A stretch of DNA of 64,000 nt from Ignisphaera cupida. Its GTDB lineage: Archaea > Thermoproteota > Thermoprotei_A > Sulfolobales > Ignisphaeraceae. Positions 25,985 through 34,839 of the stretch are shown piece after piece. The stretch lies in assembly GCF_030186535.1 (NCBI RefSeq), contig NZ_JASNVW010000004.1, positions 62,001 through 126,000 on the forward strand, in the 5' to 3' direction. The notes under the pieces are model-generated. The model did no database searches, was not told where the DNA came from, and saw only the letters and a program-made list of their open reading frames with translations. The first letter of the stretch is position 1; the number at the start of each line of letters is the position of its first letter. The position numbers and the translations under genes were made by a program.

Positions 25985-26506
25985 ATGATAATCCGTGGAA
26001 AGTGCTGGAAACTAGGAGATAACATAAGTACTGATCATATTATCTCTGGTAAATACAAGTTTGAAGCTATAAACGATATCAATAAAATGGCTATTCATGT
26101 TCTAGAGGATGTTATACCAGGTTTTTACAAGCTTGTGTCGAAGGGCGATGTTATTGTTGGTGGAAGAAACTTTGGCAAAGGCTCTAGCAGAGAACATGCT
26201 CCTAGACTACTAAAGCTTGTTGGTGTTGGAGCTGTTGTTGCTAAGAGCTTTGCACATATATTCTATAGAAATGCTGTAAACATTGGCCTTCCAGTTATAG
26301 TTGCAAAACGCATTCCTGATGTAAGTGAGACTGGGGATGTGATAGAAATCAGTGTTGTTGAGGGCTACATAAAAAATGTTACGAAGGGTATAGAAGAGAG
26401 GTTTACACCATTTCCTAGAGAGGTTCTGGCCATTCTTGAGGCTGGTGGTGTAGTGGAGTATATTAAGAGGTTTGGTGGCTTGCCATGGTCAAGAAATATA
26501 GGATAG
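25985..26506 (+). CDS. Aconitase-family hydro-lyase, small subunit
   Basis: A 173-residue small (LeuD-type) subunit that closes the active site. It contains DHIISGKYKFEA, VGGRNFGKGSSREHAP and KSFAHIFYRNAVNIGLPV. The specificity loop after DHII reads KYKFEA; methanogen homoaconitases are reported to carry YLRT at this site, so the substrate remains open. GGTG (25976-25979) precedes the ATG. The 3' end overlaps the dehydrogenase gene by 22 bp, so the two are coupled. Confidence 0.9.
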   Translation: MIIRGKCWKLGDNISTDHIISGKYKFEAINDINKMAIHVLEDVIPGFYKLVSKGDVIVGGRNFGKGSSREHAPRLLKLVGVGAVVAKSFAHIFYRNAVNIGLPVIVAKRIPDVSETGDVIEISVVEGYIKNVTKGIEERFTPFPREVLAILEAGGVVEYIKRFGGLPWSRNIG

Positions 26507-27516
26507 GTGTTATAAAAGGCGATGGAATAGGTCCTGAAATAGTTGATGCAGCTATTCAAGTTCTTAACACGCTAGGTATTAATGCTGATTATATCGAGTT
26601 AAATGCTGGTTACGAGTATTATAAGAAGAGTGGAAAGCCATTTGATAACGAACTCTTTGACATTGCTAAAAAACTTGATGCTATTCTAAAAGGACCTCTT
26701 TACACTCCTCCACATGAAAAGGAGTTTAAAAGCATAAATGTTTTGATTAGAAAAGAGCTTGAGCTTTATGCAAATGTTAGACCGTTTAAGAGTTTCAAGG
26801 GATTTTCACTAAGAGAGTTTAACTTTGTTGTTATTAGAGAAAATATGGAGGATTTATATGTGGGTATCGAGGGCATGTTTAATGGTATGGCTATAGCTTT
26901 GAAAATTATAACATCTGAGGGTTCCAGAAGAGTTATAGAATATGCATTTAAATATGCTAAAAAACATGGATTTAGAAAAGTTACTGTTGTTCACAAAGCA
27001 AACATATTAAAGGTAACTGATGGGCTTTTCCGGGAAGTATTTTTTGAAGAGGCTAAGAAGCATCCTGAAATAGTAGCAGATGAGATAATTGTTGATACAG
27101 CAGCTTATACAATGGTTAAAAACCCGGAGAAATTCGAGGTTTTGGTTACTCCAAATCTCTATGGAGACATTTTAACTGATTTAGCAGCTGCAATAGTTGG
27201 AAGTCTAGGACTTTGTGGATCTGCGCAAATAGGTAAATATACTGCTGTTTTTGAGCCTGTTCATGGAGTTGCTCTCGACATTGCTGGAAAGGGTGTTACC
27301 AATCCTATTGGTGAAATAGAGTCTGCTAAGCTAATGCTTTACTATCTGCATGAGAAATTCAATGACAATTACCTATTTGAAAAAGCGATGTTGTTAGATA
27401 AGGCTATACATACCGTGGTCGAGAATTGGAGAATACTCACACCAGATTTGGGAGGCTTATACAAAACTATTGACGTTGTTAAAGCTTTTGAAAAAGCGCT
27501 AGCCATAAATACCTAG
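26485..27516 (+). CDS. Isocitrate/homoisocitrate dehydrogenase-like beta-decarboxylating dehydrogenase
   Basis: A 343-residue enzyme of the IDH/IPMDH family. GDGIGPEIV marks the N-terminus. Substrate-binding arginines are in RKELELYANVRPFK (about residues 87-100) and in VVIRENMEDLYVG. Catalytic Lys and Asp are in VVHKANIL and GDILTDLAAA. HGVALDIAGKG carries an Asp typical of NAD rather than NADP use. The substrate is isocitrate or homoisocitrate according to which acid the upstream synthase makes; VRPFK resembles NAD-dependent isocitrate and homoisocitrate enzymes more than isopropylmalate dehydrogenase. Last gene of the tight four-gene set. Confidence 0.88.
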   Translation: MVKKYRIGVIKGDGIGPEIVDAAIQVLNTLGINADYIELNAGYEYYKKSGKPFDNELFDIAKKLDAILKGPLYTPPHEKEFKSINVLIRKELELYANVRPFKSFKGFSLREFNFVVIRENMEDLYVGIEGMFNGMAIALKIITSEGSRRVIEYAFKYAKKHGFRKVTVVHKANILKVTDGLFREVFFEEAKKHPEIVADEIIVDTAAYTMVKNPEKFEVLVTPNLYGDILTDLAAAIVGSLGLCGSAQIGKYTAVFEPVHGVALDIAGKGVTNPIGEIESAKLMLYYLHEKFNDNYLFEKAMLLDKAIHTVVENWRILTPDLGGLYKTIDVVKAFEKALAINT

Positions 27517-27567
27517 CATAGAAAGTTTTTTAACCCTGTCCAAGCAATAAAAGAAATGGTGAATTAC

Positions 27568-28760
27568 TTGGAAACATAGAAAGTTCTTCACATAAAAAAA
27601 TATTTAAAGAAAATGTAAAGCTTAGATGCATAAAATGTGGAGCAATATACGAATCCGATCCCTGGTTATTCCTTTGCCCAAAGTGCAAAAACCTTCTAGA
27701 AGTTGTTATGCCACCTAAAACAAGTTTTGACTGGGCCAATGTAAGAAAGAGAAGATTTGGTGTGTGGAGATATAGAGAGTTGCTTCCAATAAGTGATAAT
27801 GTAGAACCTGTTACCATGTGTGAAGGTGGGACACCACTAATAAAATTGAATAGAGCTGTAGATGGTCATGTCTATGTAAAATTTGAGGGTGCTAATCCAA
27901 CAGGAAGTTTTAAAGATAGGGGTATGACAGTTGGGGTTACAATAGCTAAGCATATTGGAGTTAAGGGGGTTGTTGTTGCTAGCACAGGTAATACTGCTGC
28001 TTCAGCTGCAGCCTATGCTGCTAGAGCTGGGCTGGCTTGCGTTGTTGTTTTGCCGCGTGGTGGTGTTGCAAAGGGGAAGCTAGCACAGTCACTATTGCAT
28101 GGTGCGAGAATTGTTGAAGTTGATGGTGTTTTTGATGATGCTTTGGAGGAGGTTTTTACGGAAGTTGTTATTAATGGCAAAAAAGATTTGTATCCATTGA
28201 ATTCATACAATCCATGGAGGCTAGAAGGACAAAAGACCATAGCTTTTGAAATTGTTGATGAGCTTTCAGAAGTTCCAGATGCTATTGTTGTTCCTGTAGG
28301 TAATGCTGGTAACATATCAGCTATTTGGAAGGGTTTTAAAGAACTTTACAACTATGGATTAATAAGTAAATTGCCTAGAATGATAGGTGTTCAAGCTGAA
28401 GGTGCAGCACCACTTGTTGCAACATGGAATAGAAAAAGCGAAACACTATTAGAAATTGAAAAACCATATACAATAGCATCAGCTATAAGGATAGGCAAAC
28501 CCGTTAACTGGTTAAAGGCTTTGAATGCTGTGAAGGAATCTAATGGGACATTCATTGCTGTATCTGACAACGAAATTTTAAATAGTGTAAAAGACTTGGC
28601 GCAATATGAAGGTATTGGTGTTGAGCCTGCTAGTGCAGCATCGCTAGCTGGTTATAGAAAGGCCATTGATCTTGGAATACTAAATAGAGATGATAGTGTA
28701 GTGCTTATTGCAACAGGTCATGCACTTAAAGACCCAGACACAATATCAAAAATATTCTAA
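27568..28760 (+). CDS. thrC: Threonine synthase, with apparent frame change after the start
   Basis: A PLP enzyme converting O-phosphohomoserine to threonine. The N-terminus has a zinc-ribbon (RCIKCG at about 27624-27641 and CPKC at about 27678), then the PLP lysine in PTGSFKDRGMT and the glycine-rich STGNTAASAAAYAA. The first in-frame ATG (27708) would drop the zinc ribbon. In the ribbon's frame no start codon exists after the TAA at 27531. The TTG at 27568, with GGTGA at 27557-27562, would be a normal start, but it joins the frame only if the A-run at 27572-27574 has one more A (or the ribosome slips by -1). It supplies threonine from the asd-ask-hom operon nearby. No homoserine kinase is seen. 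Confidence 0.88.
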
Positions 28761-28790
28761 AAGTGTTTTAATATCCTCAAGGTGATGCAG

Positions 28791-30188
28791 ATGGAGTTTA
28801 TACCAAGGTTTATGTGTACACAACACCCTGATGCCTCTGTGAAGATTACAGCTCAAGAGGAAGTTGATGAGGCTATACAAGGCTATACCATGTATGGATG
28901 TGACGAGGTTATGAGCGATTATGAAGGTAAGCTAACACCATATGCACAGCCAAAGGATATTGTTGTTAAGGCTGCTAAGCTTGGTATTCCAATTGGAGAC
29001 AAGTACTTTATAACCCCTAGAATACCCAATCCAAAACTTGAAGATATTGACAGAGTTGCTTTATCAATTGAAGCATCACTCATAGCAAACTATTACTCTC
29101 ATCAACATCTAAATACACAAGCCGTTAAATGGATAATAATGCCTATGGTCGAAGATCCAAATAATGTAAGACTTATTCAGAAGCTTATAATAAAAAAGGC
29201 TAGGATACTGCAAGAAGAGCTGGGTCTTCCCAAAAACGATATTCAGTTAATTCCGCTAGTTGAAGATACTCAAAGGTTCTTGGAGATACATAGATATGTT
29301 ACAATACTTTACAATACTGTAAAGGAATTTGGTGTTGATATAAATCATTTAAGAGTTTTCTTGGGAAAAAGTGATGCAGCTGTTAAAACAGGTCATGTAG
29401 CATCGGCACTGGGTTTGATGTATGCATTGAACGAGTTGCGCAAAATAGATGAGGAACTTGATTTAGATATTCAACCTATAATTGGCATGGGCTCTCCATC
29501 ATTTAGAGGTGGTATAAACAATCCTAATCTTGTTGAGTATGAGGTTAAGCATTATCAAGGATATAGCACTGTTACAATACAATCAGCTATAAGATATGAT
29601 GTACCTTTTGCCGAGTATCGAAAGGTTTTTTCATCAATTATGCAATGGCTTGGAAAAAAGCCTCATGAGGTATCAGCTTCAGTACTTAGAATCATAAGAA
29701 GTGCTTCTGAAAGCTATAGAAAAACTGTTGCTAGGTATCTCGAAGTTTTGGTGAAATATGCCTCGTACATACCATCAACAAGAGATAGAGTTACATGGAA
29801 AGAGTATGGAAGGATTTTTCCAGCAGAAGACAAAACTCTTAATGTTCCTCGTGCAATTGTTTATACAGCTACCTGGTATATTTTGGGTCTTCCACCAATA
29901 TATCTAGATGCAGAATTTATTGCAAATGCATATAGATCCAACGAAATTGATGAAATACTGAATTACATGCCCTATTTAATAGATGAATGGGAATATGAAT
30001 CACAATTCTACATACCGACTATAGCACGTCAAAGACTTGATGAAGCAATTGTCAAAAAAGTAAATGAAGTTCTTGACTATATGGGGATAAAGCCAGAGCC
30101 TAATGAAACATATAAAAGCATTTTAGAGTTTAACCCCATAGAGCCACAGGTGGTGGCTTTAGCTAAAATAAGAGGATTCCTAGGATAA
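28791..30188 (+). CDS. ppcA: Archaeal-type phosphoenolpyruvate carboxylase
   Basis: Carboxylates PEP to oxaloacetate. The protein of about 465 residues has the short archaeal PpcA form, not the 900-residue bacterial one. The N-terminus FIPRFMCTQHPD is diagnostic. VMSDYEGKLTPYAQP, LRVFLGKSDAAVKTGHV and IGMGSPSFRGG follow. AAGGTG (28779-28784) points to the ATG at 28791; the GTG and ATG at 28782/28785 lie in or on that site. It follows threonine synthase at 30 bp and can supply oxaloacetate for aspartate-family amino acids and for the citrate-type synthase upstream. Its TAA overlaps box C of the downstream sRNA. Confidence 0.95.
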   Translation: MEFIPRFMCTQHPDASVKITAQEEVDEAIQGYTMYGCDEVMSDYEGKLTPYAQPKDIVVKAAKLGIPIGDKYFITPRIPNPKLEDIDRVALSIEASLIANYYSHQHLNTQAVKWIIMPMVEDPNNVRLIQKLIIKKARILQEELGLPKNDIQLIPLVEDTQRFLEIHRYVTILYNTVKEFGVDINHLRVFLGKSDAAVKTGHVASALGLMYALNELRKIDEELDLDIQPIIGMGSPSFRGGINNPNLVEYEVKHYQGYSTVTIQSAIRYDVPFAEYRKVFSSIMQWLGKKPHEVSASVLRIIRSASESYRKTVARYLEVLVKYASYIPSTRDRVTWKEYGRIFPAEDKTLNVPRAIVYTATWYILGLPPIYLDAEFIANAYRSNEIDEILNYMPYLIDEWEYESQFYIPTIARQRLDEAIVKKVNEVLDYMGIKPEPNETYKSILEFNPIEPQVVALAKIRGFLG

Positions 30189-30240
30189 TGATGTGTAATC
30201 CGGTTACTGACAAGATGATGACCTCCAATAATCTGACTAT
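30186..30240 (+). ncRNA. C/D-box guide sRNA overlapping the ppcA stop codon
   Basis: Boxes: C ATGATGT 30188-30194, D' CTGA 30207-30210, C' ATGATGA 30215-30221, D CTGA 30233-30236. The guides are 12 nt (30195-30206) and 11 nt (30222-30232), and the D'-C' spacer is 4 nt. Complements of the guides are TAACCGGATTAC and ATTATTGGAGG. The last A of the ppcA TAA (30186-30188) is the first base of box C, so the RNA is either processed from the ppcA transcript or started inside the gene. Confidence 0.88.
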
Positions 30241-30337
30241 TGCTATAGGAAAATGATTGATTGCCTAATGCGAAAAGTCTTTAGTCATATACATTTATTT
30301 ATTAGTTAGCAATAGAATATAGTCTAAGGTGTTTAAA

Positions 30338-31120
30338 ATGAGTAATAGAAGCTCATTTTCAGCATCAAGAAGGTGGCTAAGTAGTGAGAGGATAGCGTTA
30401 AGGGTTTTAGAGGAACTTGGATTTAAGATTTTGGAAACAAGGAAAAAGGTTTTGGTTAATGGCATTGAGGTGGGGGAAATCGATGCTGTGGTAGAAGATT
30501 CTAGTGGTAACAAATGGGGGGTTGAGATAAAGGCTGGTAGAATTGATGTTACTGGAATTAGGCAAATATATGTGAATTCAATTATTGAAAATGTTAAGCC
30601 AATGGTTATATGCAAAGGTTTTGCTGATGATGCTGCAAAGGAGCTTGCTGAAAAGCTTGGTGTAAAGGTAATTGAATTATCTGATGTATTTTTGGTTGAT
30701 AGTGAAGAGCTAGAGATTATTGTTAGAGAAGTTGTTGAAAACGCTATTGCTGATTATTTTGAACTTTTCTTCACAATGCCATCAAACATTAAGCAAGAGT
30801 GGTATGAAACTTTAAAGGTTTTAGCAAATTCATTAACTATTGATGAAGCTTGTGAAAAACTTGGAGTTGATATCAATACACTTGCTAAGCGCCTAAATGA
30901 AATGAGGGAAAGAGGATTAATACCAAAATGGGCTAGAAAATTCTCTTCTATTAAGCGTGTTGCTCAAATAATTGTTCAAAGACAAGCAATGAGCCATGCC
31001 ATGGAGGAAAGCCACAAGATTTTAGAAATGATAAAAACACTAAACACACAGTTTTCACAATTAATTCAAATGTTGTCATCTCTTGAGAAAAACTTGAAGA
31101 GTTTTGAAAAGAATCAGTAA
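30338..31120 (+). CDS. RecB-like (PD-(D/E)XK) nuclease-fold protein with coiled-coil tail
   Basis: A protein of about 260 residues. The N-terminal domain has the restriction-nuclease core: an early Glu in SSERIALRVLEELGF, then EVGEIDAVVED (Asp at about 49) and WGVEIKAG (E63-x-K65). A helix-turn-helix-like segment follows (LTIDEACEKLGVDINTLAKRL, about 165-190), then a predicted coiled coil at the end. Related proteins are common in Crenarchaeota without known function; a role in DNA repair is a family-based guess. AGGTG at 30327-30331 gives the ATG at 30338; the GTG at 30329 is part of that site. Confidence 0.7.
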   Translation: MSNRSSFSASRRWLSSERIALRVLEELGFKILETRKKVLVNGIEVGEIDAVVEDSSGNKWGVEIKAGRIDVTGIRQIYVNSIIENVKPMVICKGFADDAAKELAEKLGVKVIELSDVFLVDSEELEIIVREVVENAIADYFELFFTMPSNIKQEWYETLKVLANSLTIDEACEKLGVDINTLAKRLNEMRERGLIPKWARKFSSIKRVAQIIVQRQAMSHAMEESHKILEMIKTLNTQFSQLIQMLSSLEKNLKSFEKNQ

Positions 31121-31123
31121 AGC

Positions 31124-32188
31124 TTATGCATAACCTTTTTTAACCAAAAGCTCTGCTATTAAAACTCCATTGCCAGCTGCTCCCCTAATTGTGTTGTGAC
31201 CAAGAACAACATATTTTACTCCATTCAATACCCTATCCTCTCTGATTCTACCAACAACAACACTCATACCATTACCCTCCATTCTATCCAATCTTGGCTG
31301 CGGCCTATCAACTTCTTTTCTCACTACAATAGGCTTTGGAGGTGCTGTGGGTAGATCCAAACCCCTTATTTTGTTTCCTCTAAATTCCTCCATAGCCTTT
31401 GCAACTTCATCTATAGACACTTTTTTCTTGAGCTCAACAAAAACAGCTGCTGTATGACCCTCTAAAACCATTACCCTATGGCAACTTGCTGTAACATCAA
31501 CACTGTTGTTAAATTCTATCGCATTGCCTTTTACAAAGCCTAGGATCTTTCTAGATTCAGTTTCAACCTTATCCTCCTCACCTTCTATGTAAGGAATCAA
31601 GTTATCTAGTATAAACATTGATGGCACACCAGTCAAACCTGCACCAGAAAGGGCCTGCATTGTTGATACAACAACTTTTCCAATTCCAAACTCGTCTAGT
31701 AGTGGCTTAAGAGTTAATGAAACAATGGCTGTTGTACAGTTTGGCACCTTAGCTATAGCTCCACTCCATCCTCTAACTCTTCTCTGAACCTCTATAATTT
31801 CTACATGATCAGCATTAACCTCAGGATTTAAAAGTGGAATATCTGGCTCAAGTCTCATCGAACTTGCATTTGATACTACAACAATTCCCTTCTTAGCAAT
31901 TTGTGGTTCCAACTCTTTTGCTGCATCTGATGGCAGAGCAGTGAAAACAATATCTATCCTTTCCTTGCCTAGCATATTCAAGTCTATGGGATATAGCTGC
32001 ATGTCATAGACTTTCTTAGGCATGGGCTTTTCCAAAACCCAGTGAACAGCTTCTACATATTTTCGGCCAGCACTTCTTTCTGATGCCATTAAAAGTTCTA
32101 GTTCAAACCATGGATGATCAGCTAGTAGCTGTACAAATCTTTGTCCAACAATACCTGTAGCTCCTAAAACAGCAACTCTTCTCTTCAT
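31124..32188 (-). CDS. asd: Aspartate-semialdehyde dehydrogenase
   Basis: Reduces aspartyl phosphate to aspartate semialdehyde with NADPH. The 354-residue protein has GATGIVGQRFV (nucleotide-binding), the catalytic Cys in KVPNCTTAI (about residue 156), and the catalytic His in TASCHRVMVLEGH. The sequence belongs to the archaeal/yeast-type family. It is the last gene of the hom-ask-asd operon, 5 bp after aspartate kinase. Since lysine here is probably made by the LysW pathway, this operon should serve threonine, methionine and isoleucine. Confidence 0.95.
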   Translation of the reverse strand: MKRRVAVLGATGIVGQRFVQLLADHPWFELELLMASERSAGRKYVEAVHWVLEKPMPKKVYDMQLYPIDLNMLGKERIDIVFTALPSDAAKELEPQIAKKGIVVVSNASSMRLEPDIPLLNPEVNADHVEIIEVQRRVRGWSGAIAKVPNCTTAIVSLTLKPLLDEFGIGKVVVSTMQALSGAGLTGVPSMFILDNLIPYIEGEEDKVETESRKILGFVKGNAIEFNNSVDVTASCHRVMVLEGHTAAVFVELKKKVSIDEVAKAMEEFRGNKIRGLDLPTAPPKPIVVRKEVDRPQPRLDRMEGNGMSVVVGRIREDRVLNGVKYVVLGHNTIRGAAGNGVLIAELLVKKGYA

Positions 32189-32193
32189 ACCAA

Positions 32194-33327
32194 TTACACC
32201 TCTTCAAATATTTTCCTATGTAATTCCCTTAAAATTTTTACTTCTTCTCCCTTCTTCACGTGAACCAACATCGATGGTCTATAGTAATAAGTTTGTAGTC
32301 CAAGCACTTCAAAGCCTTTCTCATAGAATATATCAATAATCATTTTAATGAATCTTATGTTTCCAACGCCTTCACCAACTATTGCTATATAAGGCATGTC
32401 ACTTGATGATTTATACATAATAACCTTTGGCCCAATCATGTTATCTGGTATTTTTCGCTGAATTCTTGTTCCAAACAATTTCCAGGAACCTATAAAAACA
32501 GTTGAGCCATAAAACTTTTCCAAAGGTTCAAAAGCTTTTGGATTTATTCTTTTAGCGCCATGTAAAGCAGCTTCCATAGCCTCTACATAGCTCATTACAT
32601 TAACTATTTTAGCTGATGGAACAACTAAGGGATCTGTTGTCATAATTCCATCAACTTCAGTAACCAAATAAACATCATCTATTCCAAGAAGAGATGCTAT
32701 AGATGTTGCTGTATAATCCGAGCCTCCTCTTCCAAGAGTAGTCACTACACCATCCTCAGTGGCTCCTACAAAGCCCTCTATAACAGGTGTAACTGAGGCT
32801 CCTAAAATAGAGTTTACTATTTTTTCCAGGTTGTTCGCAGTTGAAACATAGTCTATAGATGCATCCCCATGAATATTATTAGTTATTATAAGTTCTCTAG
32901 CACTAAGCTCTACAGATTTGACATTGACGATCTCTAAAGATCCAACCATTAGTATCTTGCTTAGCTTCTCCCCAAATGACACAATAAGATCTTGAAATGC
33001 TGGATCAAAACTATTTGCTGCTGTACCCACTATTCTTTTTAGTTGTTCAAGTTCCTCCAAAACTCTTTTAACTATTTTCGATGATGATAACTCCTTTGCA
33101 ATTGCTAAATACTTTTCCACAACATAATCCAAGTGTTTAGTAGAGCCTTTCGCAACTTCAATCAACGAATCTGTAACGCCTTTTGCAGCACTTACAACAA
33201 CTATAGGCAGTTTTCCATTGTCTATAAACATTTTCTTAATATTTTCAGCAGCTTCTATATAGGATTTTCCATCTCTTAATAGAGAGCCACCAATTTTAAC
33301 AACACAAAGATTTTTTCTCTCCATCAT
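32194..33327 (-). CDS. Aspartate kinase
   Basis: Phosphorylates aspartate, the first step of the aspartate family. A 377-residue protein with the amino-acid-kinase fold: VVKIGGSLL at the start, VVVSAAKGVTD, TLGRGGSDYTAT (the nucleotide/substrate loop) and VTEVDGIMTTDP. The regulatory C-terminal region is short and has ACT-like strands (IAIVGEGVGNI). It overlaps homoserine dehydrogenase by 4 bp (ATGA). GGTGG lies upstream of the paired ATGs at 33327/33324. Confidence 0.94.
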   Translation of the reverse strand: MMERKNLCVVKIGGSLLRDGKSYIEAAENIKKMFIDNGKLPIVVVSAAKGVTDSLIEVAKGSTKHLDYVVEKYLAIAKELSSSKIVKRVLEELEQLKRIVGTAANSFDPAFQDLIVSFGEKLSKILMVGSLEIVNVKSVELSARELIITNNIHGDASIDYVSTANNLEKIVNSILGASVTPVIEGFVGATEDGVVTTLGRGGSDYTATSIASLLGIDDVYLVTEVDGIMTTDPLVVPSAKIVNVMSYVEAMEAALHGAKRINPKAFEPLEKFYGSTVFIGSWKLFGTRIQRKIPDNMIGPKVIMYKSSSDMPYIAIVGEGVGNIRFIKMIIDIFYEKGFEVLGLQTYYYRPSMLVHVKKGEEVKILRELHRKIFEEV

Positions 33328-34358
33328 TTTTTAACCACCTTTTCCAGTGATATGAATAAAACATCATCAAGTACTGAATGAGCAGTTTCAATTCTTCCTC
33401 CACCCTTACCAACAAAGAAAAGCTCAGTAGCCTCAGTCTTAACTCTAACAGCATTTAAAGTGCCATTGACTTGAGCTAAGATATTCTCTTTTGGAATTCT
33501 CACAATTTTCACAAATGCCGACTTATTTTGAAGATCCAGTGTCGCAACATACTTCAATACCTGACCCTGTCTAATAGCATCTAAAACATCTTTCAATGTA
33601 ATTTTTGAAAGGCTCTCTCTATATACTGACTTTAGATCAATTGGCTTGCCAACAACATTAGAAACTATACACAACTTAGCTGCTGCATCAAATCCCTCAA
33701 TATCTAGTGAAGGATCAGCCTCGGCTACACCTATTGCTTGAGCTTTTTTAAGTGCTTGGTCAAAGTCTATCAAATTCTCATGCATTTCCGACAGTATATA
33801 GTTTGTGGTAGCATTCAATATTCCCTCAACCTTCTCTACTTCATGACTTTTCATGCTACCAAGCATTTCTAGAAATGGCGTTCCACCCATAACAGTAGCT
33901 CTAAACTTCACAACTAAACCTCTTGCCCTAGCCTCATTCATAATCTCATTATAGTGAAGAACCAAGGGAGCTTTATTTGCTGTTACAACATGCACACCTT
34001 TTCTTAATGCAAATAGAATATTTGTATAGCCAGGCTCTCCACTAACATAATTTGCAGGAGTTAACTCAATATGTATATCTGGCTCAACCTCCTCATAAAT
34101 CTCTTTAATACTTGCCCCCTGTCTAGCATAAGGTGAAAACATATAAATACCAGATCTTGGCAATTCACTCATTTTCAACATCTCATACTCATCAAAACCC
34201 TCTTTCTTTATAGCAACACCTCTTGAATCTGCTACTGCCACAATACTTATATTAACTCCATATTTCTCCGAAATCGTTTTTCTCTTCAATGAAACCAACT
34301 TTACAAATGCTCTACCAACATTTCCAAAACCTATAACAACAACATTCACATTTTTCAT
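33324..34358 (-). CDS. hom: Homoserine dehydrogenase
   Basis: Reduces aspartate semialdehyde to homoserine. The 344-residue protein begins VNVVVIGFGNVGRAFVKL (NAD(P)-binding), and has VVTANKAPL, GILNATTNYILSEM, AEADPSLDIEGFDAAAKL with the catalytic Lys region, and no C-terminal ACT domain. It overlaps aspartate kinase by 4 bp downstream and an uncertain 139-residue frame by 4 bp upstream. GGGTGAG just before the ATG is the ribosome-binding site. Confidence 0.94.
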   Translation of the reverse strand: MKNVNVVVIGFGNVGRAFVKLVSLKRKTISEKYGVNISIVAVADSRGVAIKKEGFDEYEMLKMSELPRSGIYMFSPYARQGASIKEIYEEVEPDIHIELTPANYVSGEPGYTNILFALRKGVHVVTANKAPLVLHYNEIMNEARARGLVVKFRATVMGGTPFLEMLGSMKSHEVEKVEGILNATTNYILSEMHENLIDFDQALKKAQAIGVAEADPSLDIEGFDAAAKLCIVSNVVGKPIDLKSVYRESLSKITLKDVLDAIRQGQVLKYVATLDLQNKSAFVKIVRIPKENILAQVNGTLNAVRVKTEATELFFVGKGGGRIETAHSVLDDVLFISLEKVVKK

Positions 34359-34774
34359 AATCTCACCCTCAGCATCCCAAGGCTAAAATCCATGGATAAA
34401 TAAACAGAATTCTCAACCAACTTCCCCCATTTTCTTAAAATAGTTTCAAAGTAAGAAAATAACCTAGAAACAAGACTCAATACCAACATCTTTTCTTTAA
34501 ATATCGAAAAACTCTTTGTATTACTGCAACGCATTTTCATCATCCATGGCTTACTGGATTTAATAGTGTGAAGTATTGCTAGAGACTCTTTAAGCATATT
34601 TGAGAATGGGATTTTTAGTAATTTGATTATGGATTTAGACGAGAAGGAATGTAAGCAGATTTCAACAAATGTTTTAATTACATTCACTGAAGATATCTGT
34701 TTTGTGATGATATCATTTCCCAATTTTCTACTAAGCAATAGTGTAATTATCTTTATCTCTATATACTTCTTCAT
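34355..34774 (-). CDS. Uncertain ORF or long leader before homoserine dehydrogenase
   Basis: A Lys/Ser/Leu-rich frame of 139 codons with no recognised family. Its TGA overlaps the hom ATG (ATGA), as in coupled genes, but there is no good ribosome-binding site before its ATG and the composition is not clearly protein-like. The alternative is a non-coding leader of about 470 nt between the promoter at about 34852-34859 and hom. A short opposing frame (34623-34826) is weaker still. Confidence 0.3.
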   Translation of the reverse strand: MKKYIEIKIITLLLSRKLGNDIITKQISSVNVIKTFVEICLHSFSSKSIIKLLKIPFSNMLKESLAILHTIKSSKPWMMKMRCSNTKSFSIFKEKMLVLSLVSRLFSYFETILRKWGKLVENSVYLSMDFSLGMLRVRL

Positions 34775-34839
34775 AACTATTCTGTTTGGCGCATCATTAC
34801 ACCTCTTTTTGCTGTTGTTAAAATAGCGATTTAAAATTT

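Noticed and set aside
23392-27516. Leucine biosynthesis cluster (leuA-leuC-leuD-leuB)
   Set aside because: The synthase has DGQQ and Re-citrate-like segments, the dehydrogenase has VRPFK, and the promoter shares the lysW operator; leucine is the least supported reading, though not formally excluded.
34623-34826. 67-residue plus-strand ORF
   Set aside because: No ribosome-binding site or promoter; overlaps the uncertain leader/ORF and the hom promoter on the other strand.
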